Below, in pieces: positions 53,102-64,000 of a DNA stretch of 64,000 bases. Position numbers and translations under genes: made by a program. Position 1 is the first letter of the stretch; the number at the start of each line of letters is the position of its first letter. The stretch is from Bretschneidera sinensis (taxonomy: Eukaryota; Streptophyta; Magnoliopsida; Brassicales; Akaniaceae): the NCBI GenBank assembly GCA_023935145.1, contig CM043697.1, positions 53,952,001 to 54,016,000 on the forward strand, written 5' to 3'. The notes beneath the pieces are model-generated. The model searched no databases. It worked only from the letters and a program-made list of their open reading frames with translations, and was not told the DNA's origin.

Positions 53102-54155
53102 TTGTAACTTTCCAGCAATTGAGAGAAAGAAAAAAAAAACACTCTCTAGAGAATAATAAGATAGAATAATAAAAATGTGTCCTCATCATGACAAAAGGAA
53201 AATCAACACATAAATAAATCTTAATCATCATCTAATTCTTCAACAACTACGAATAGAAAGAAACTATTAGAAACTTTACTATTGCTCCTACATTAGTAAC
53301 AAACTATAGGTTAAAATGAATTCAAAAAAAAGATATAGTGCTAGGATAAAATTATCTCATCAAGAGCATATAGATTCATTGAATTTTTAGTAAAATGAAA
53401 TTAAAAATAAATGAAATTAGAAACACATTTATTTTTAAAATATTTTTCTCGAAAATGTTCTGATCATAACTAGTAGCATTCACATGACTATGAAAATTTA
53501 ATTTAGTGACTTTCTTAAAGAAATATAAAGAAAATCAGCTTTAATTAATAAGATTAAAGCTATTTTCAAACCACACCATCGTATCATTCTCCAACATTTG
53601 AAAAAGACTAAATTACCCATGCAGGGCATCAAAAATTAACATTGCTAATAAAAAAAAGAGTTAAGACTAAAAACATGCACTGCTCAATGTTGCATGTAGT
53701 GCTTGCACAATGGAACCCTTAATTAGAAGGATCATGATCCACTTTGAAATGGAGTCAAGCTTATAGTGACATTGAATACCACATCATCAAATGGAGAATA
53801 TTCAAATTCAAATTTGTCAATGTGACATTTAGTCTCACCTTGAACTTCACCTCCATTTCAATTCTTAAATGGAGAAGATCGTGGTTCAAATGAGAAATTC
53901 CCACATAATGCTAATATAAACTATAAGTTTTAACAATGAATATTGGTTAGTAGCCGTGGAAAAACAAACTAAACTGTGAAGAGAATAATCAAACAAAGCT
54001 AAAACCAAAGTTGTAAATTTCACTACATTTCAATATAGCTATTTAAATGGAATCTATTTTGTACGTTGTTTCTGATTTGAAGACATTTTTAAATATGAAA
54101 ATACCAAATTACATATATATTTCAAAAGATATATAATTATAAATATAAATGTTTA
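53102..54155. other. AT-rich DNA without a recognised gene
   Basis: No coding, RNA or transposon motif recognised. Ends at the LTR start at 54156. Confidence 0.5.
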
Positions 54156-54660
54156 TGTTGATGTCGAAAATGTATCGAGAATTTGGATAGTCGAGGAGTG
54201 AAACTTGTACACACATAACGAGGGAAAGACCAAAAGTCGCTGGAGGACCAGAAGGGGGTGTGCCTCTAGGGGAATCTTTGATGCCTAAGTTAGACAGAGA
54301 TTTTTGGTGAAGAATGAGAGCTATATGAGCTAAGAGCTATATGTAAAAAAGTGTATGTACATTTTAATACTTGAGAACCCTTTTCTATAGTGTGTCAGAG
54401 TAGAGTCCGATTAGGAGAACAACTTTAGTATTGTGATAGGAGTAGTATTCTTTTGGACTTATCTACAAGCTGTAAGAGTTTATCTATAGGCTGGAAAGAC
54501 AGAGTGGTATCAAGCCATTTGGTGTGAAGTTACCGTTATGCCTTTTGCCTCGTGTTAATAGGAGGTTGGTTATTTTGTCAGGGTTATTAAATTTCTATTT
54601 TTCCCTTGGATATTGACACGTGTAATTATGTTATTAGAAAGGGAGTTTTGCCCCACATCA
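54156..54660 (-). mobile_element. 3' LTR of Tat copy 2 (inner edge not fixed)
   Basis: TGTTGATGTCGAAAATGTAT onward aligns with 63518-64000 throughout, including GAGGGAAAGACC, GTTTATCTATAGGCTGG and the closing GACACGTGTAATTATGTTAT. Because the right LTR is cut at 64000, the inner edge beyond 54660 is unknown, and the tandem array may or may not belong to the LTR. Confidence 0.75.
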
Positions 54661-54791
54661 GATGCCCCACACTTCCTTAAATGCATTTATGCACTTAAGG
54701 AATTAGGTTGTATGGAGTATACCGTGTGATTAAGACTGGTTGAGGGTACTTAGGTATCACAGAGGTTTGAACCCATTTGAGTGGAGATGGA

Positions 54792-55805
54792 GACTCCGAG
54801 GAGACTTGACAGGCTAATAACCCCTTGGAGTTTGGCGAATAAGTCCGAGGAGTTGACACTCGGTCAAAACGATTTTTCGATTGAGTCTAAAAAGTTGACA
54901 CTTAGTCAAAATGATTCGGAGTTTGGCGATTGAGTTCGAGGAGTTGATGTTCAGTCAAAACAATTTAAAGTTTGGTGAATAAGTCCGAGGAGTTGACACT
55001 CCGTCAAAACAATTTAGCGATTAAGTCTGAAGAGTTGACACTTAGTCAAAATGATTCAAAGTTTGGTGATTGAGTCCGAGAAGTTGATGTTCAATCAAAA
55101 CAATTCGGAGTTTGGAGATTGAGTCCAAGGAGTTGATGTTCAGTCAAAATGACTCAAACTTTGGTGATTAAGTCCAATAAGAAAGATATTGAGTGAATAT
55201 GCTCGGAGTTTAATGTAGAAGTCCAAGGAGAAGGACATGGAGTCAACCTGCTCGGAGTTTGATAGAGAAGTCCAAGGAGAAAGACATGGAGTGAAACTGG
55301 TAAAAGTTTGATGAAGAAGTCCAAGAGAAAGACATGGAGTCAAACAGCTTAAAGTTTGATGGCAAAGTCCGAGGAGAAAGACATAGAATCAAACTGCTCG
55401 GAGATTGATAAAGAAGTCCAATGAGAAAGATATGGAGTCAAACTACTCGGAGTTTAATGGAGAAGTCATAGGACAAAGGTATGGAGTCAAACTACTCAGA
55501 GTTTGATGAAGAAGTCCAAGGAGAAAGACATGGAGTCAAACTACTCGAATTTTGATGGAGAAGTCCGAGGAGAAAGACATGGAGTTAAATTGCTCGAAGT
55601 TTGATGGAAAAGTCCGAGGAGAAAGATATATAGTCAAACTGCTCGGAGTTAGATGGAGAATTCAGAGGAGAAAAACATGGAGTCAAATTGCTCGGAGTTT
55701 GATAGAGAAGTCCGAGGAGAAAGACATAGAGTTAAATTACTTGAATTTTGATGGAGAAGTCCGAGGAGAAAGAAATGGAGTTAAGCTGCTTGAAGTTTTA
55801 ACGAA
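54792..55805. repeat. 49-bp tandem array, about 21 units
   Basis: Units of the type AAGTCCGAGGAGAAAGACAT followed by GGAGTCAAACTGCTCGGAGT and TTGATGGAG. Unit starts are near 54792, 54841, 54882, 54932, 54981, 55023, 55072, 55121, 55170 and on to 55757 at 48-51 bp spacing, with two shortened units of about 42 bp. Two subtypes exist: GTTGACACTCAGTCAAAAYG before about 55160 and GAAAGACATGGAGTCAAACT after. 49 is not a multiple of three, so it is not protein repeats. Confidence 0.95.
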
Positions 55806-56531
55806 CGTGGATTGCCTTTGAGGAGAATAGACTTGGTTATTTTAAGATATAAAGTAATTTCATATAGGGTCTTTTGGCCCATCTGATTCTTAAGGGCTTT
55901 TTGTAGTGGGCTATGATTCAGTCTCTTTTTTAGGCGTGGCCTATTAGGCTCAAATTGTCAAATTGTAGAACTTGTGGTTTGGGCTTGGTTTTAGATTTTC
56001 CTAGCCCATTTTTGAAGTTAAGAGCTTTCTAAAATGCTTCTTCAAGCTTTTAATAGGGGTGTATTGAGCTGACATTTTAAATGCAGAAAAACGACGCATG
56101 TCCTCAGATTTTTGAAAAGATAGGATCTTTCTTGAGTTTGGAGATTGTCAAAGTTGAGAGCTTTCTAGAATGCTTCTTCAAGCTTTTAAGGAGGGTATAT
56201 TGAGTCGTCATCTTAAATGTTTAAAAATGGTGCATGTCCTCGATTTTTTGAAAAGACATGATCTTTCTTGAGTTTGGATAAAAGTGATGTTTTGATGCTG
56301 GGGATTATAGCTGGGGTAACCATGCTCCTCCGTTCTTTGTGCAAAGAGCCTTATATAAGGGAAGGGAGACTTATTTTTATTTTCACTTGTTCATTTGTAA
56401 TCTTCAAAAGATATGAGAGCCTTCTGAGTTTGAGAGCCTTCGGTGTTCCAATAATCATGATGAGTTCGTAATATTAAATAAGCTAATCTTCTTAGAGTTT
56501 CTGATTGGTGAGTCCAATCTTTCTTTCACCT
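55806..56531. other. Spacer between tandem array and antisense ORF
   Basis: No gene seen. A 60-bp segment (GAGCTTTCTARAATGCTTCT onward) occurs twice, near 56024 and 56158. The second is followed by TTGAGTCGTCATC, the uninterrupted target of Athila-related element 2. The stretch 56260-56400 (GCCTTATATAAGGGA) may hold the antisense ORF promoter, with TATATAA at 56353. Confidence 0.55.
56353..56359 (+). promoter_or_regulatory. Candidate TATA box for the antisense ORF
   Basis: TATATAA in GCCTTATATAAGGGA, conserved at the matching place in copy 1 (45523), about 160-180 bp before the ATG in both copies. Confidence 0.4.
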
Positions 56532-58475
56532 ATGTCTTCTTTTGATATTTACCGTGATAGAGATAGTGGTGGTGGTAGAAGTAGGGATGATAGTAGAGGT
56601 AGTGAATATGATAGAAGCAGTAGTGGTAGTGAGAATAGTAAGAGTAGTCATTGTTTAGAGAATGAGGTAGATGATACCTTAGGTGAGTCTTATGCTTTAG
56701 TTATTTATGAGGGGGTGAATCATCTTCCACCTCCTCGGAGGGCAACAATGCCATGTGCGAACTTCAATAGGAGATGAGGGAGGATGAGAGGTCTAACTTA
56801 GTGTTTATAGCAAACTCTGCTCCTAATAAATTGAAATAAGTTGAGCTTGAAGAGATAAGAATCATGTATAGGATCCCCAAATAGTACACACTTAAGAATG
56901 CTAAGCCTGGGGATTGTGTATGTTATGACTTGAAAGAGGGAGAGCTTTGCATGTATACGCATCACTTAAAGGTTGGGCTTAGCTTTTCCTTCCCCCTTTT
57001 TTGTGCATACTATGCTTAAGTACTATGATATAGCCATGTTCCAGTTGGTACCCAACTCCATACACCTTTTAATGGCATTTATTTATGTTAACACAAAAGT
57101 AGAGGGAGTGTTAAAAATGAGTGTCTTCAAGAGCCTCTTCCAAATTAGTAAGCATAAGGAGAATGGTTATGTGGTGTTGAGTTTGAAGGTAAAGAAGGGT
57201 TTGCTAAAAAAAAATGTTTTCCTCCATCAAGCAGTGGAAGAGGAGCTTCATTTTTTTTTCGGAGTGATAGGGGCTTCGATCTCCCTTCTAAATAGAGCAT
57301 GGACATGGTGAGGCCCAGTAAGAATTCAAACCTTATGAGAATGGAGATTGAAATGGTTGATAAGATGATAAGCGGGCGGATGGATATTGAGTTTCTCTAT
57401 AAAATTTCTATGTTGACCAAGCCCGGACTCTGCCCCTAGAGTCTAAATGAGGAGATAGGTCTGAATTCTTTTCCCTTGCATTTATTTTTTCTTTCTTTCT
57501 ACTTTTACTTATGTCTTGTTCCTTTTTGTAGCCATGAATGCATTGAAATCTGCTCGGAGGGCAGCGAAGCAAGCCCAGAAGATGAAGCTTAATGAAGAGG
57601 CTCGAGCTTGAACTAGCCAACCCTTTAATAAGAAAGCCAACACTAAAGGTTCCCATAACCGAACTCCTCCTCCTGCTCCTATCATGGTGGATAATGATGT
57701 TGCTACCACTCATTCTCTGCTTCTTGTGAGGGTTGTTGCACCTGTTCAGGCACATCCTCTTCAAGTCTTAAAGTCTGACTAGTATGTCAAAGTCAATAAC
57801 TCTTACCTCGGGAACGCCAATGTTGCTCAGAAGTACTTGATCTAGGGGATCCCTCTGATGGATATGGTTAGGCTGACTCAAGAGCCCATAGAGGGTCTTA
57901 CAGTGATGGTCGAGGGTTTAGCCTCCCAGGTAACTTCCGAACCTTGTAAATTTTTTAATGTAGTTTTGCTTAAATCCATGGAGATCTAACTTGTTTTATT
58001 TTTCAATCGAGCATAGCCTCAAGCATCGTCTCTCGCCAATCCCTAGATATGGACAAGAAGTTGGGGGATTTCCATAACTTCATCTGGACTTTGTGAGAAT
58101 CCCTCGCAAAGTATGTGGTATAGGCTAGGTGTTTGGAAAGGGGAAAGGCCCTACTGATCGAGAACTTAAAGGAGTCTTGGGTAGAGTGAGATGTTGTCTA
58201 GACTGAAATAAAGAATCTCCAGGCTGAGAAAGACACTGCGGAGAAGGCCTTGGTGGACTTTAAGGGGTCCCGAGAGTTTAAGGCTGTTGTGGAGGTTGCA
58301 GTCGAAGATTTCTATCTCATGGGCTTCGAGGAAGCCAAGCAACAAGCTTCAACGACTTAGCCTGACCAAGACTTCTCCATAGTGGAGATTCCCTCTGATA
58401 ATGAGGGTGCTGGAGCCGAATATGAGGGTTCGACTCTTGTTACTAAAGAAGGAGAAGAGGCAGACGTGGATTAGG
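56532..58475 (+). pseudogene. Antisense ORF of Tat copy 2 (gypsy-type transposon domain)
   Basis: It starts at ATG 56532 (MSSFDIYRDRDSGGGRSRDD), and the first 81 codons are intact to a stop at 56775. LEEIRIMYRIPK, PGDCVCYDLKEGELCMYTHH and the domain block FVHTMLKYYDIAMFQLVPNS, HLLMAFIYVN and KSLFQISKHKENGYVVLSLK follow in shifting frames to 57300. Further on are MNALKSARRAAKQAQKMK (57536), PPPAPIMVDND and a C-terminal coiled coil near 58200-58330, then GFEEAKQQAST. It is convergent with the integrase of the same element, whose stop lies near 58803. Copy 1 at 45685-47590 is its paralogue. Extra antisense ORFs have been described between pol and 3' LTR in Tat-lineage elements. Confidence 0.65.
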
Positions 58476-58802
58476 ATATTTCTTTCCACTTTTCCTATAC
58501 TCTTGGCCATTAGAGCCTTTTTGTAATATAAATTCTAACTTAATGGAGACTTTCCTTACATTTTTCATTCAACATTTTTTGTTTAATATTGTCGTGCTTG
58601 GTGGATCAACACAAAAGAGTCTATGGGGGAAAGGCTCTAGGCTTTCTCCTCGGTATAGAAGCAATTTTGGAGATAAAGTTAGCGAAAAAAGATATATCGT
58701 CATTTTATTGAAAATATCTGGAGGTTACATAAATAACTTGGCGAAAAAATTGGAGAAACAAAACTCGACAAAAAAACTTGGCGACAACTAGAAAGGTCCT
58801 CA

Positions 58803-59830
58803 GAAAAGTTCTACTTGTAGAACTTGCAGTGATTTTTGGCATTCCAAGTTCGTGGTATTGACTTACCATCCAAGTCTTCAAGCTTGAACATTCCAATTCG
58901 GTAAACCTTTTTAATACTGTAAGAACCTTCCCAGTTCAGGAGGAGTTTCTTTGTCTTACGACGGTGAGATATCTTGTTCTCTCTTAGAACTAGGCCATTC
59001 AGTCTAAAGAATCTCTCAGACTCGGGAGTTTTAATACCTTGACACACTCTAGTGGTAGGTGGCAAGTTTGATCTGAGTTCTATTCCTGGCTTAGTCAATC
59101 AAATTAGCATTCATCTTGAGAGCCTCTTCGTTGAAGCTTTGCACTTGTAATGATGGTGTTACTGTTTCAAGGAGAATGATAGCCTTGAATCCATAAGCCA
59201 AGAAAAAGGGATCTCTCCAATGGGAGTTTGGGTGGTAGTCCAATAGGCCTAGATGACATTCGGGAGGTGATTAAATCATTTTTTATCGACTTTGTCAAGC
59301 CTTTTCTTGAAGCCCTACAGGAGAGTTCTGTTGGTCACTTCGGTCTACATATTGGCTTGGGGGTGGCCTACTAAGAAAAACTTTTGTTCGATCTGGAGTT
59401 CTTCGTAAAAAGACTTGAACCGGGTGCTATCAAACTGTGTACCATTATTGATGACCAATATCCTAGGTATGCCAAATTTGTACACAATCGACTTCCAGAC
59501 GAACCCTCAGGTTTGATAGTCGAAATAACTGGTGAGAGGTTCGACCTCTACCCACTTAGTGAAATAATTGATAGCTACCATCAAATGCTTCTTTTGCCCT
59601 GGTGCTTCTCAGAATGGACCAAGGATATATATTTCCCACATTACGATGGGAAAAGGATTGGCGATTGACATCAAGAGATTGGCCGGTCGTTGGCGTATGA
59701 GGCATGTTCTTAACATATCTTACACTTTTTGACCATCTTAGTCACGTCGCCACTCATTTGGGGCTAATAGTATGCATGGTGAAGTATTTTTAAAACTAAT
59801 GCCCAGCTTCCAACGTGATTGCAACATATC
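58803..59830 (-). pseudogene. Integrase of Tat copy 2
   Basis: Minus strand. HLMVAINYFTKWVEVEPLTS near 59590 has Asn where the first catalytic Asp is expected. ILVINNGTQFDSTRF near 59450 has Asn for the second catalytic Asp (copy 1 keeps DNG). HPQAN and TEVTNRTLLQGFKKRL carry the Glu. The C-terminal module LLLNWEGSYSIKKVYRIGMF and KLEDLDGKSIPRTWNA ends at about 58803. At least two catalytic positions are lost and stops are present. Confidence 0.8.
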
Positions 59831-60786
59831 TCTTGATGCATTTCTTTAAGAGTGTAATTCGTATCATTGGTCTCTTGTAATTTTAGATAAGGGGTGATGA
59901 GACATTTTTTGTACAGTTGTCCATCAATGGCATATATTTTGAGGCACGAGAGATGAACTTTATAGCCTCACTTTTTTTTATTTTTATCAGGGAGTATATC
60001 ATATGTTAAGTACTTAAGAATCAGATCCATCTAAGTTTGCTCCTTAGTGAGTGGCATAACTGATACTTTCTCAATGCTCGGAGTGGAGAGGGTTTCAAGG
60101 TAGACTACCTGAGCAAAATCAGTATGCCTGGAAAAGACAAGTCAAGCTAAGGCATCTGCTTTTGTATTCTCTGACCGAGGTACTTGGGTTATCTGGAATC
60201 TCTTGAAGGTTACTGCAAGCTCATGATCTTTTTTGAGATACCTTGCTATATTTATGCCCCTGGTCTCATATTCATTGGTCATCTGGTTCACCACAAATTG
60301 TGAGTCACCGTAAGCTTTTAAAGCTTCAGCAACTAACGTTTTAGCAAGTTTTATTCTGGCGAGTAACTCTACGTATTCAGCCTCATTGTTTGAGGCTTTT
60401 AATCAGAATTTCAGGGCGTACTCGATTTTAAACCCTTCAAGGCTACTGAGAAGGAGACCAGCCCCACTACCAGTACTATTGGAGGACCCATCCACACATA
60501 ATGTCCAGCTTGGCATTGGCTCAGTTTCTTTTGGTGCTTGAACTTCAGTTGGGATGTTAGGGAAAGTTGTTTCTACTATAAAATCCACCATAACCTTTGC
60601 TTTAATGGTCATCCAGAGCTTGTATCGGATATCAAATTCTCCCAACTCAATGGACCATTTGACCAGCCTTCTTTGTAGAGGGCTTATCATAGAGGTTGGT
60701 CGGTGAGGAGGAAAATGGTGTGAGCTTAAAAGCTTTCGGGCTGTGATTAGGAGGTCATATGCCACTTTTTGATCGGGAGATACCAT
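59831..60786 (-). pseudogene. RNase H and integrase zinc domain of Tat copy 2
   Basis: Minus strand. RLVKWSIELGEFDIRYK and VDFIVETTF lead into LCVDGSSNSTGSGAGLLLSS (first Asp). A stop follows near 60403, then ASNNEAEYVELLARIKLAKT (Glu), AYGDSQFVVNQMTNEYETRG (Asp) and SENTKADALA (last Asp): the full DEDD set of the archaeal-type RNase H found in Tat elements. Integrase zinc residues follow (HQEICCNHVG, CKIC) near 59750-59850. Confidence 0.8.
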
Positions 60787-60949
60787 GTCTCAGTGTCATG
60801 TAAGATTTGACTGACATAGTAGATGGGTTTCTACATCCTAGTGTCTTCTCGAATTAAGACAGAGGCTACTACATCTTGGTTTGTTGATATATAGAGGAAG
60901 TGTTCATCCCCCATGATGGGTTTAGTTAGGAGTGGTGGTGAGCTCAAGT

Positions 60950-61800
60950 ATTCTTTTAGTTCTTCGAATTCTTTTTGACAGTCTTAATTCCAGGCGAAAT
61001 CCTTAGCTTTCCTGATGGCTTTAAAGAAAGGTAGTTACCTTTTAGCAAAGTTAGGCATGAAGCAGCTAAGTACAGCTACTCACCCAGTCAACCTTTGTAC
61101 TTTTGTTTACGTTACAATGAGGGGTCATGTTCATTATCACTTTTATCTTCTTGAGGTTAGCCTCTATTCCCTGCTGTGTTACCATAAAACCCAAGAACTT
61201 ATCGGTGGTGACTCCAAAAGCACATTTAGCTGGATTCAGCCTTATTTGGTGACGATGAAGTATTCCAAAAGCTTCATCTAGATCAGACTTGTGATCTTTG
61301 GCGCTGACACTCTTAATTAACATGTTATCCATGTAGGCCTTCATATTTTTCCCGATCTGCTCTTTGAAGATCTTGTTGACTAACCTTTGATAAGTGGCCC
61401 CTGCATTCTTGAGTCTGAATGGCATCACCTTATAGCAGTACATGCCTCGGTTAGTGATAAAGACGGTCTTGGGTATCAGGCTTATGCATTAAGATTTGAT
61501 TATACCCAGAGTATGCATCCATAAAATTGAGCAGCTCATGCCCAAATGTGGCATCAACCAACTAGTCTATCTGAGGCAATGGAAAACTATATTTTGGACG
61601 GGCCTTATTTAAATCTGAAAAATCGATGCATATCCTCTATTTACCATTGGCCATTTTAACCATCACCATATTGGTGATCCACTTTGGGTAGTCCATTTCT
61701 TGAATGAAGTCGATCGTTAGGAGCTTGTCCACCTCTTCATTAATGGAGCACTACCATTCTGGAGCAAATGATCTCTTCTTTTAGACTATTGGCCGATGGT
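60950..61800 (-). pseudogene. Reverse transcriptase of Tat copy 2
   Basis: Minus strand. EEVDKLLTIDFIQEMDYPKW, MVMVKMANGK, CIDFSDLNKARPKYSFPLPQ and LLNFMDAYSGYNQI run before 61444. The open block 61066-61443 then has MPFRLKNAGATYQRLVNKIF and the catalytic YMDNMLIKS (second Asp of YxDD replaced by Asn) and ECA-like KCAFGVTTDKFLGFMVTQQG. The next thumb-side sequence is degraded to about 60950. Inactive by catalytic change and stops. Confidence 0.8.
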
Positions 61801-62055
61801 TAGGATCCATATTTAGTTCTGGCTCTCCCTTCCGAACAATAACCTTGGGATCAATCCCAAGCATATCGGAGGCTGGCCAGGCAAAAAGATCCTGATTCCT
61901 TCTAAGGAAAGAAATCAAGGATTCCTTAATATCTTTAGAGAGACTAGATCAAATTTTTACGGTCCTCGAATCCCCTTTATTTAGTGGGATGAGGATGAGC
62001 TTTTCTTCTAGCTGGCCTCGCGAAGTCTTAAATTCATCTTTCAGGTCCTCTATTT

Positions 62056-62500
62056 CTAAAGGTAGGGCTTCAACTTTTCTCTGACCCCTATAGAATTTAA
62101 AGAGCAAGACCGAAAAGTTTGCTGATTGCCTTGAACTTTTCCCACACCATCCTCTGTAGGGAACTTTATCTTCAGATGATACATGGAAACAACTGCCCTC
62201 ATCTCATTAAGGGTTTCTCTTCTAAGTATTACATTGTACGATGATGGGTGTTTTACCACTAGAAACGTGGTTTGTATAGTAGTGAGTTGAGGTGGGGTTC
62301 CTGTAGTGACCAAGAGGACTATACTTCCTTCGGAAAATACTGGTTCCCCCAATAAACCATATATGGGAGAGAACATTGGATTGAGCAGATCGTCCTTTAA
62401 CTTCATTTGTTGGAAGTATCATAAAAAAGGATGTTCGTTGAGTTCCTGTTATCTACCAGGACCCATTCAACATTATAGTTGGCAATGAAGAGGGAGATAA
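62056..62500 (-). pseudogene. Protease of Tat copy 2
   Basis: Minus strand. LEDLEGIQTPHDDTMVISLF and NVEWVLVDNRNSTNILFYD around 62430-62540 form the site, where D-S/T-G is replaced by DNRNS. LVTTGTPPQLTTIQTTFLVV, SYNVILRRETLNEMRAVVSM and YHLKIKFPTEDGVGKVQGNQ complete the fold. A frameshift lies near 62410. Confidence 0.75.
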
Positions 62501-63490
62501 CCATCGTGTCATCATGTGGCGTCTGTATCCCTTCCAGGTCTTCATCTGTGCAGGATATTTCCAGGTCTATATTGAACCGTTTATGAGGTCCACTAACGGA
62601 TGCTACCGACTGGACGTAAGCTTTCTTTCTATGGGCAGATTGTCTTCAATGATTAGTCCTCTAAAATTGGCCTTGATAGTCCCGGTAACTATAGTGGTGT
62701 GCCCCTGGTCATTTTGGGAGCATCTTTCTACTTGGGTTGGTTTTCTATGACTCAACTTCAGGCTCCTCTTAGAGCTCTAGCGGTCTTGATGGTACCATTA
62801 TATGTTTTTATAACAGGTATTTGGAAATACTGAGGGAGAGGGGCTTCAAGGATCTCCTAGGTGAAGGGCAGATCTTTGGAACCAAGTTCATCTAAAACAT
62901 TAGTGTTCCTTTTCTTGAAGGCTTCGTTTATTCTTTCGTCTATGTCCCCCAATCTCTTATCTAGGTCGGTGTGGTTTTTGGAGGTTGAGAAGCCTTAGGA
63001 CTTGGCCTTGGAAAAAAGCTTGGAGATAGAGTTATTTCTAGACTTTACCATGATATGAGAGAATAATCCGGTCATGGAGTGACTCTTGGCGAATTTATTA
63101 TGATCAAATTGTGTCCTTTGTCGAGAGCTTCTTTGCGAGAGAGGTGGAGGTATGGAGTGACGAGCTCTTCCCCTTACCCTGGCGGTGAGATCGGTGACAA
63201 GTCGGGTAAGCTCCTAGAATTGCTCCTAGGTCTGAGGGATAGTGGGATGCAAGGAGAGCAGAGCTTCTTGAAGTTCTTGGGGCCTGAGTTCTATCAGATT
63301 AGGGTAAGGATCATGCCCAGTTCGCCCATCAAATGACTCATTATCACACTCAGAGTCGGTGTGTTCCCAGATAGCAAGAAGGTGTAGGTTGACCGGTTGA
63401 TGGCGGGTGGATGCTCATGTGGCAACTGAACTAGTTCTGGCAGTACTCTTAGGCGGAATGGTAATAAGAAAGTTCTTAGTCCTTCAATAA
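62501..63490 (-). pseudogene. Gag region of Tat copy 2, poorly preserved
   Basis: By position between PBS and protease this must be gag, and short minus-strand frames are present. I recognise only the stretch just before protease with confidence. No zinc knuckle could be identified by eye. Confidence 0.45.
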
Positions 63491-63496
63491 AAGAAG

Positions 63497-63514
63497 GCTC
63501 TCTTTCTAGCGCCA
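63497..63514 (-). other. PBS of Tat copy 2
   Basis: On the minus strand TGGCGCTAGAAAGAGAGC starts three bases inside the LTR edge. It is a near match to the TGGCGCTAGAAGGAGGG PBS common in Tat elements. Confidence 0.75.
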
Positions 63515-63517
63515 ATA

Positions 63518-64000
63518 TGTTGATGCTGAAAATCTGCTGGGAATTTGGATAGTCAGGGGAATGGAACCTACACACATGAAACGAGGGAAAAACCTAAAGT
63601 CGCTAGAGGACTGGATAAAGGTGTGTCTTTAGGAGACTCTCTGATGCCTAAGTTAGATAGGGATTTTTGGTGAAGAATGAGAGCTATATGAGCTGAGAGT
63701 TGTATGTACCTTTTAATACTTGAGAACCCTTTTTTATAGTGTATTGGAGCAGAGTCCGATTAGGAGAACAACTTTAGTATTGTGATAGGAGTACTATTCT
63801 TTTGGAGTTATCTACAAACCGTAAGAGTTTATCTATAGGCTGGAGTGGTATCAGGCCATTTGGTGTGAAGTTACCATTATGCCCTTTGCCACGTGTTGGC
63901 ATGAGGTTGATTATTTTGTTATGGTTATGAAATTGCCATTTTGCCTTTGGAGATTGACACATGTCATTATGTTATTGGAGAGGAAATTTTCCCTTATATC
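63518..64000 (-). mobile_element. 5' LTR of Tat copy 2, cut by window edge
   Basis: Aligns with 54156-54660 from TGTTGATG onward. Several short indels (for example a stretch GTAAAAAAGTGTAT present only on the left copy) and many substitutions indicate an old insertion. Confidence 0.85.

Larger units (their letters stand above)
54156..64000 (-). mobile_element. Tat-lineage Ty3/gypsy element (copy 2), nearly complete
   Basis: Minus-strand element read right to left: 5' LTR (63518 to beyond the window), PBS, gag, protease, RT, RNase H, integrase, a convergent plus-strand ORF, a tandem array and the 3' LTR starting its outer end at 54156. The matching LTR sequences 54156-54660 and 63518-64000 fix the two ends. 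An RNase H with DEDD residues after RT, Tat-type integrase end and antisense ORF all fit the Tat lineage. The outer target duplication lies outside the window. Confidence 0.85.

Noticed and set aside
54792..55805. Regular repeats that could look like a CRISPR array
   Set aside because: The units are contiguous 49-bp copies with no unique spacers, and the setting is a plant retrotransposon.
55552..55821. Open frame with repeated EKSEEKD/RGER peptides as a repeat protein
   Set aside because: It is produced by the 49-bp array, whose period is not a multiple of three, so each unit is read in another frame. There is no start context and no conservation.

Overview
The window is nuclear DNA of a flowering plant, probably a eudicot. 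It is AT-rich, and almost everything in it is layered transposable elements: Ty3/gypsy and Ty1/copia LTR retrotransposons, one PIF/Harbinger-like DNA transposon, and a possible transposon-flanked microgene. Clade names are my recognition of protein motifs; no search was run. I see no rRNA, tRNA, CRISPR or bacterial-type gene.

Layout. (1) 1-6408: two pieces of a Tekay/Del-like chromovirus lie head to head. The left arm is on the minus strand (LTR 1-956, integrase-chromodomain, RNase H, RT up to about 3496). The right arm is on the plus strand (integrase tail 3816-4480, LTR 4567-6408). A 313-bp LTR fragment of another family lies between them. (2) 6409-11287: a Sirevirus-like copia element that lost RT and RNase H by an internal deletion. 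(3) 11288-34522: an old Tekay-like element acting as host for three later insertions. Its gag is split by a young CRM-like chromovirus (13022-18881, TSD GATTT, LTRs about 1.1% diverged). Its protease is split by a non-autonomous Athila-related element (19468-28199, TSD GCRTC). Its 3' LTR is split by a solo LTR (30438-32900, TSD TATGG). (4) 34523-37714: a duplicated LTR end, then a minus-strand copia 5' end (protease, gag, leader, PBS, LTR). (5) 39128-48868: a piece of a Tat-lineage element holding a plus-strand antisense ORF and a minus-strand integrase. It is interrupted by a second Athila-related element that carries only gag (39183-45372, TSD AGTCG). (6) 48869-51960: decayed PIF/Harbinger-like transposon with a Myb/SANT ORF and a transposase. 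(7) 51985-53101: low-copy-looking DNA flanked by G/C-rich subterminal-type repeats. It contains a small spliced reading frame (52267-52724) with TATA box, two GT-AG introns and an intact 61-codon ORF. (8) 54156-64000: a second, nearly complete Tat-lineage element on the minus strand. It has LTRs, PBS, gag, PR, RT, RNase H and IN, a convergent antisense ORF, and a 21-unit 49-bp tandem array. It runs off the right edge.

All transposon reading frames recognised carry stops or frameshifts. The CRM-like copy is closest to intact. The most unusual items are the intact spliced microgene, two Athila-related elements with clean LTRs and target duplications but no RT or integrase, the empty target site for one of them elsewhere in the window, clusters of short GC-rich palindromes just upstream of the TATA box in three unrelated LTR families, and the antisense ORF in the Tat element.
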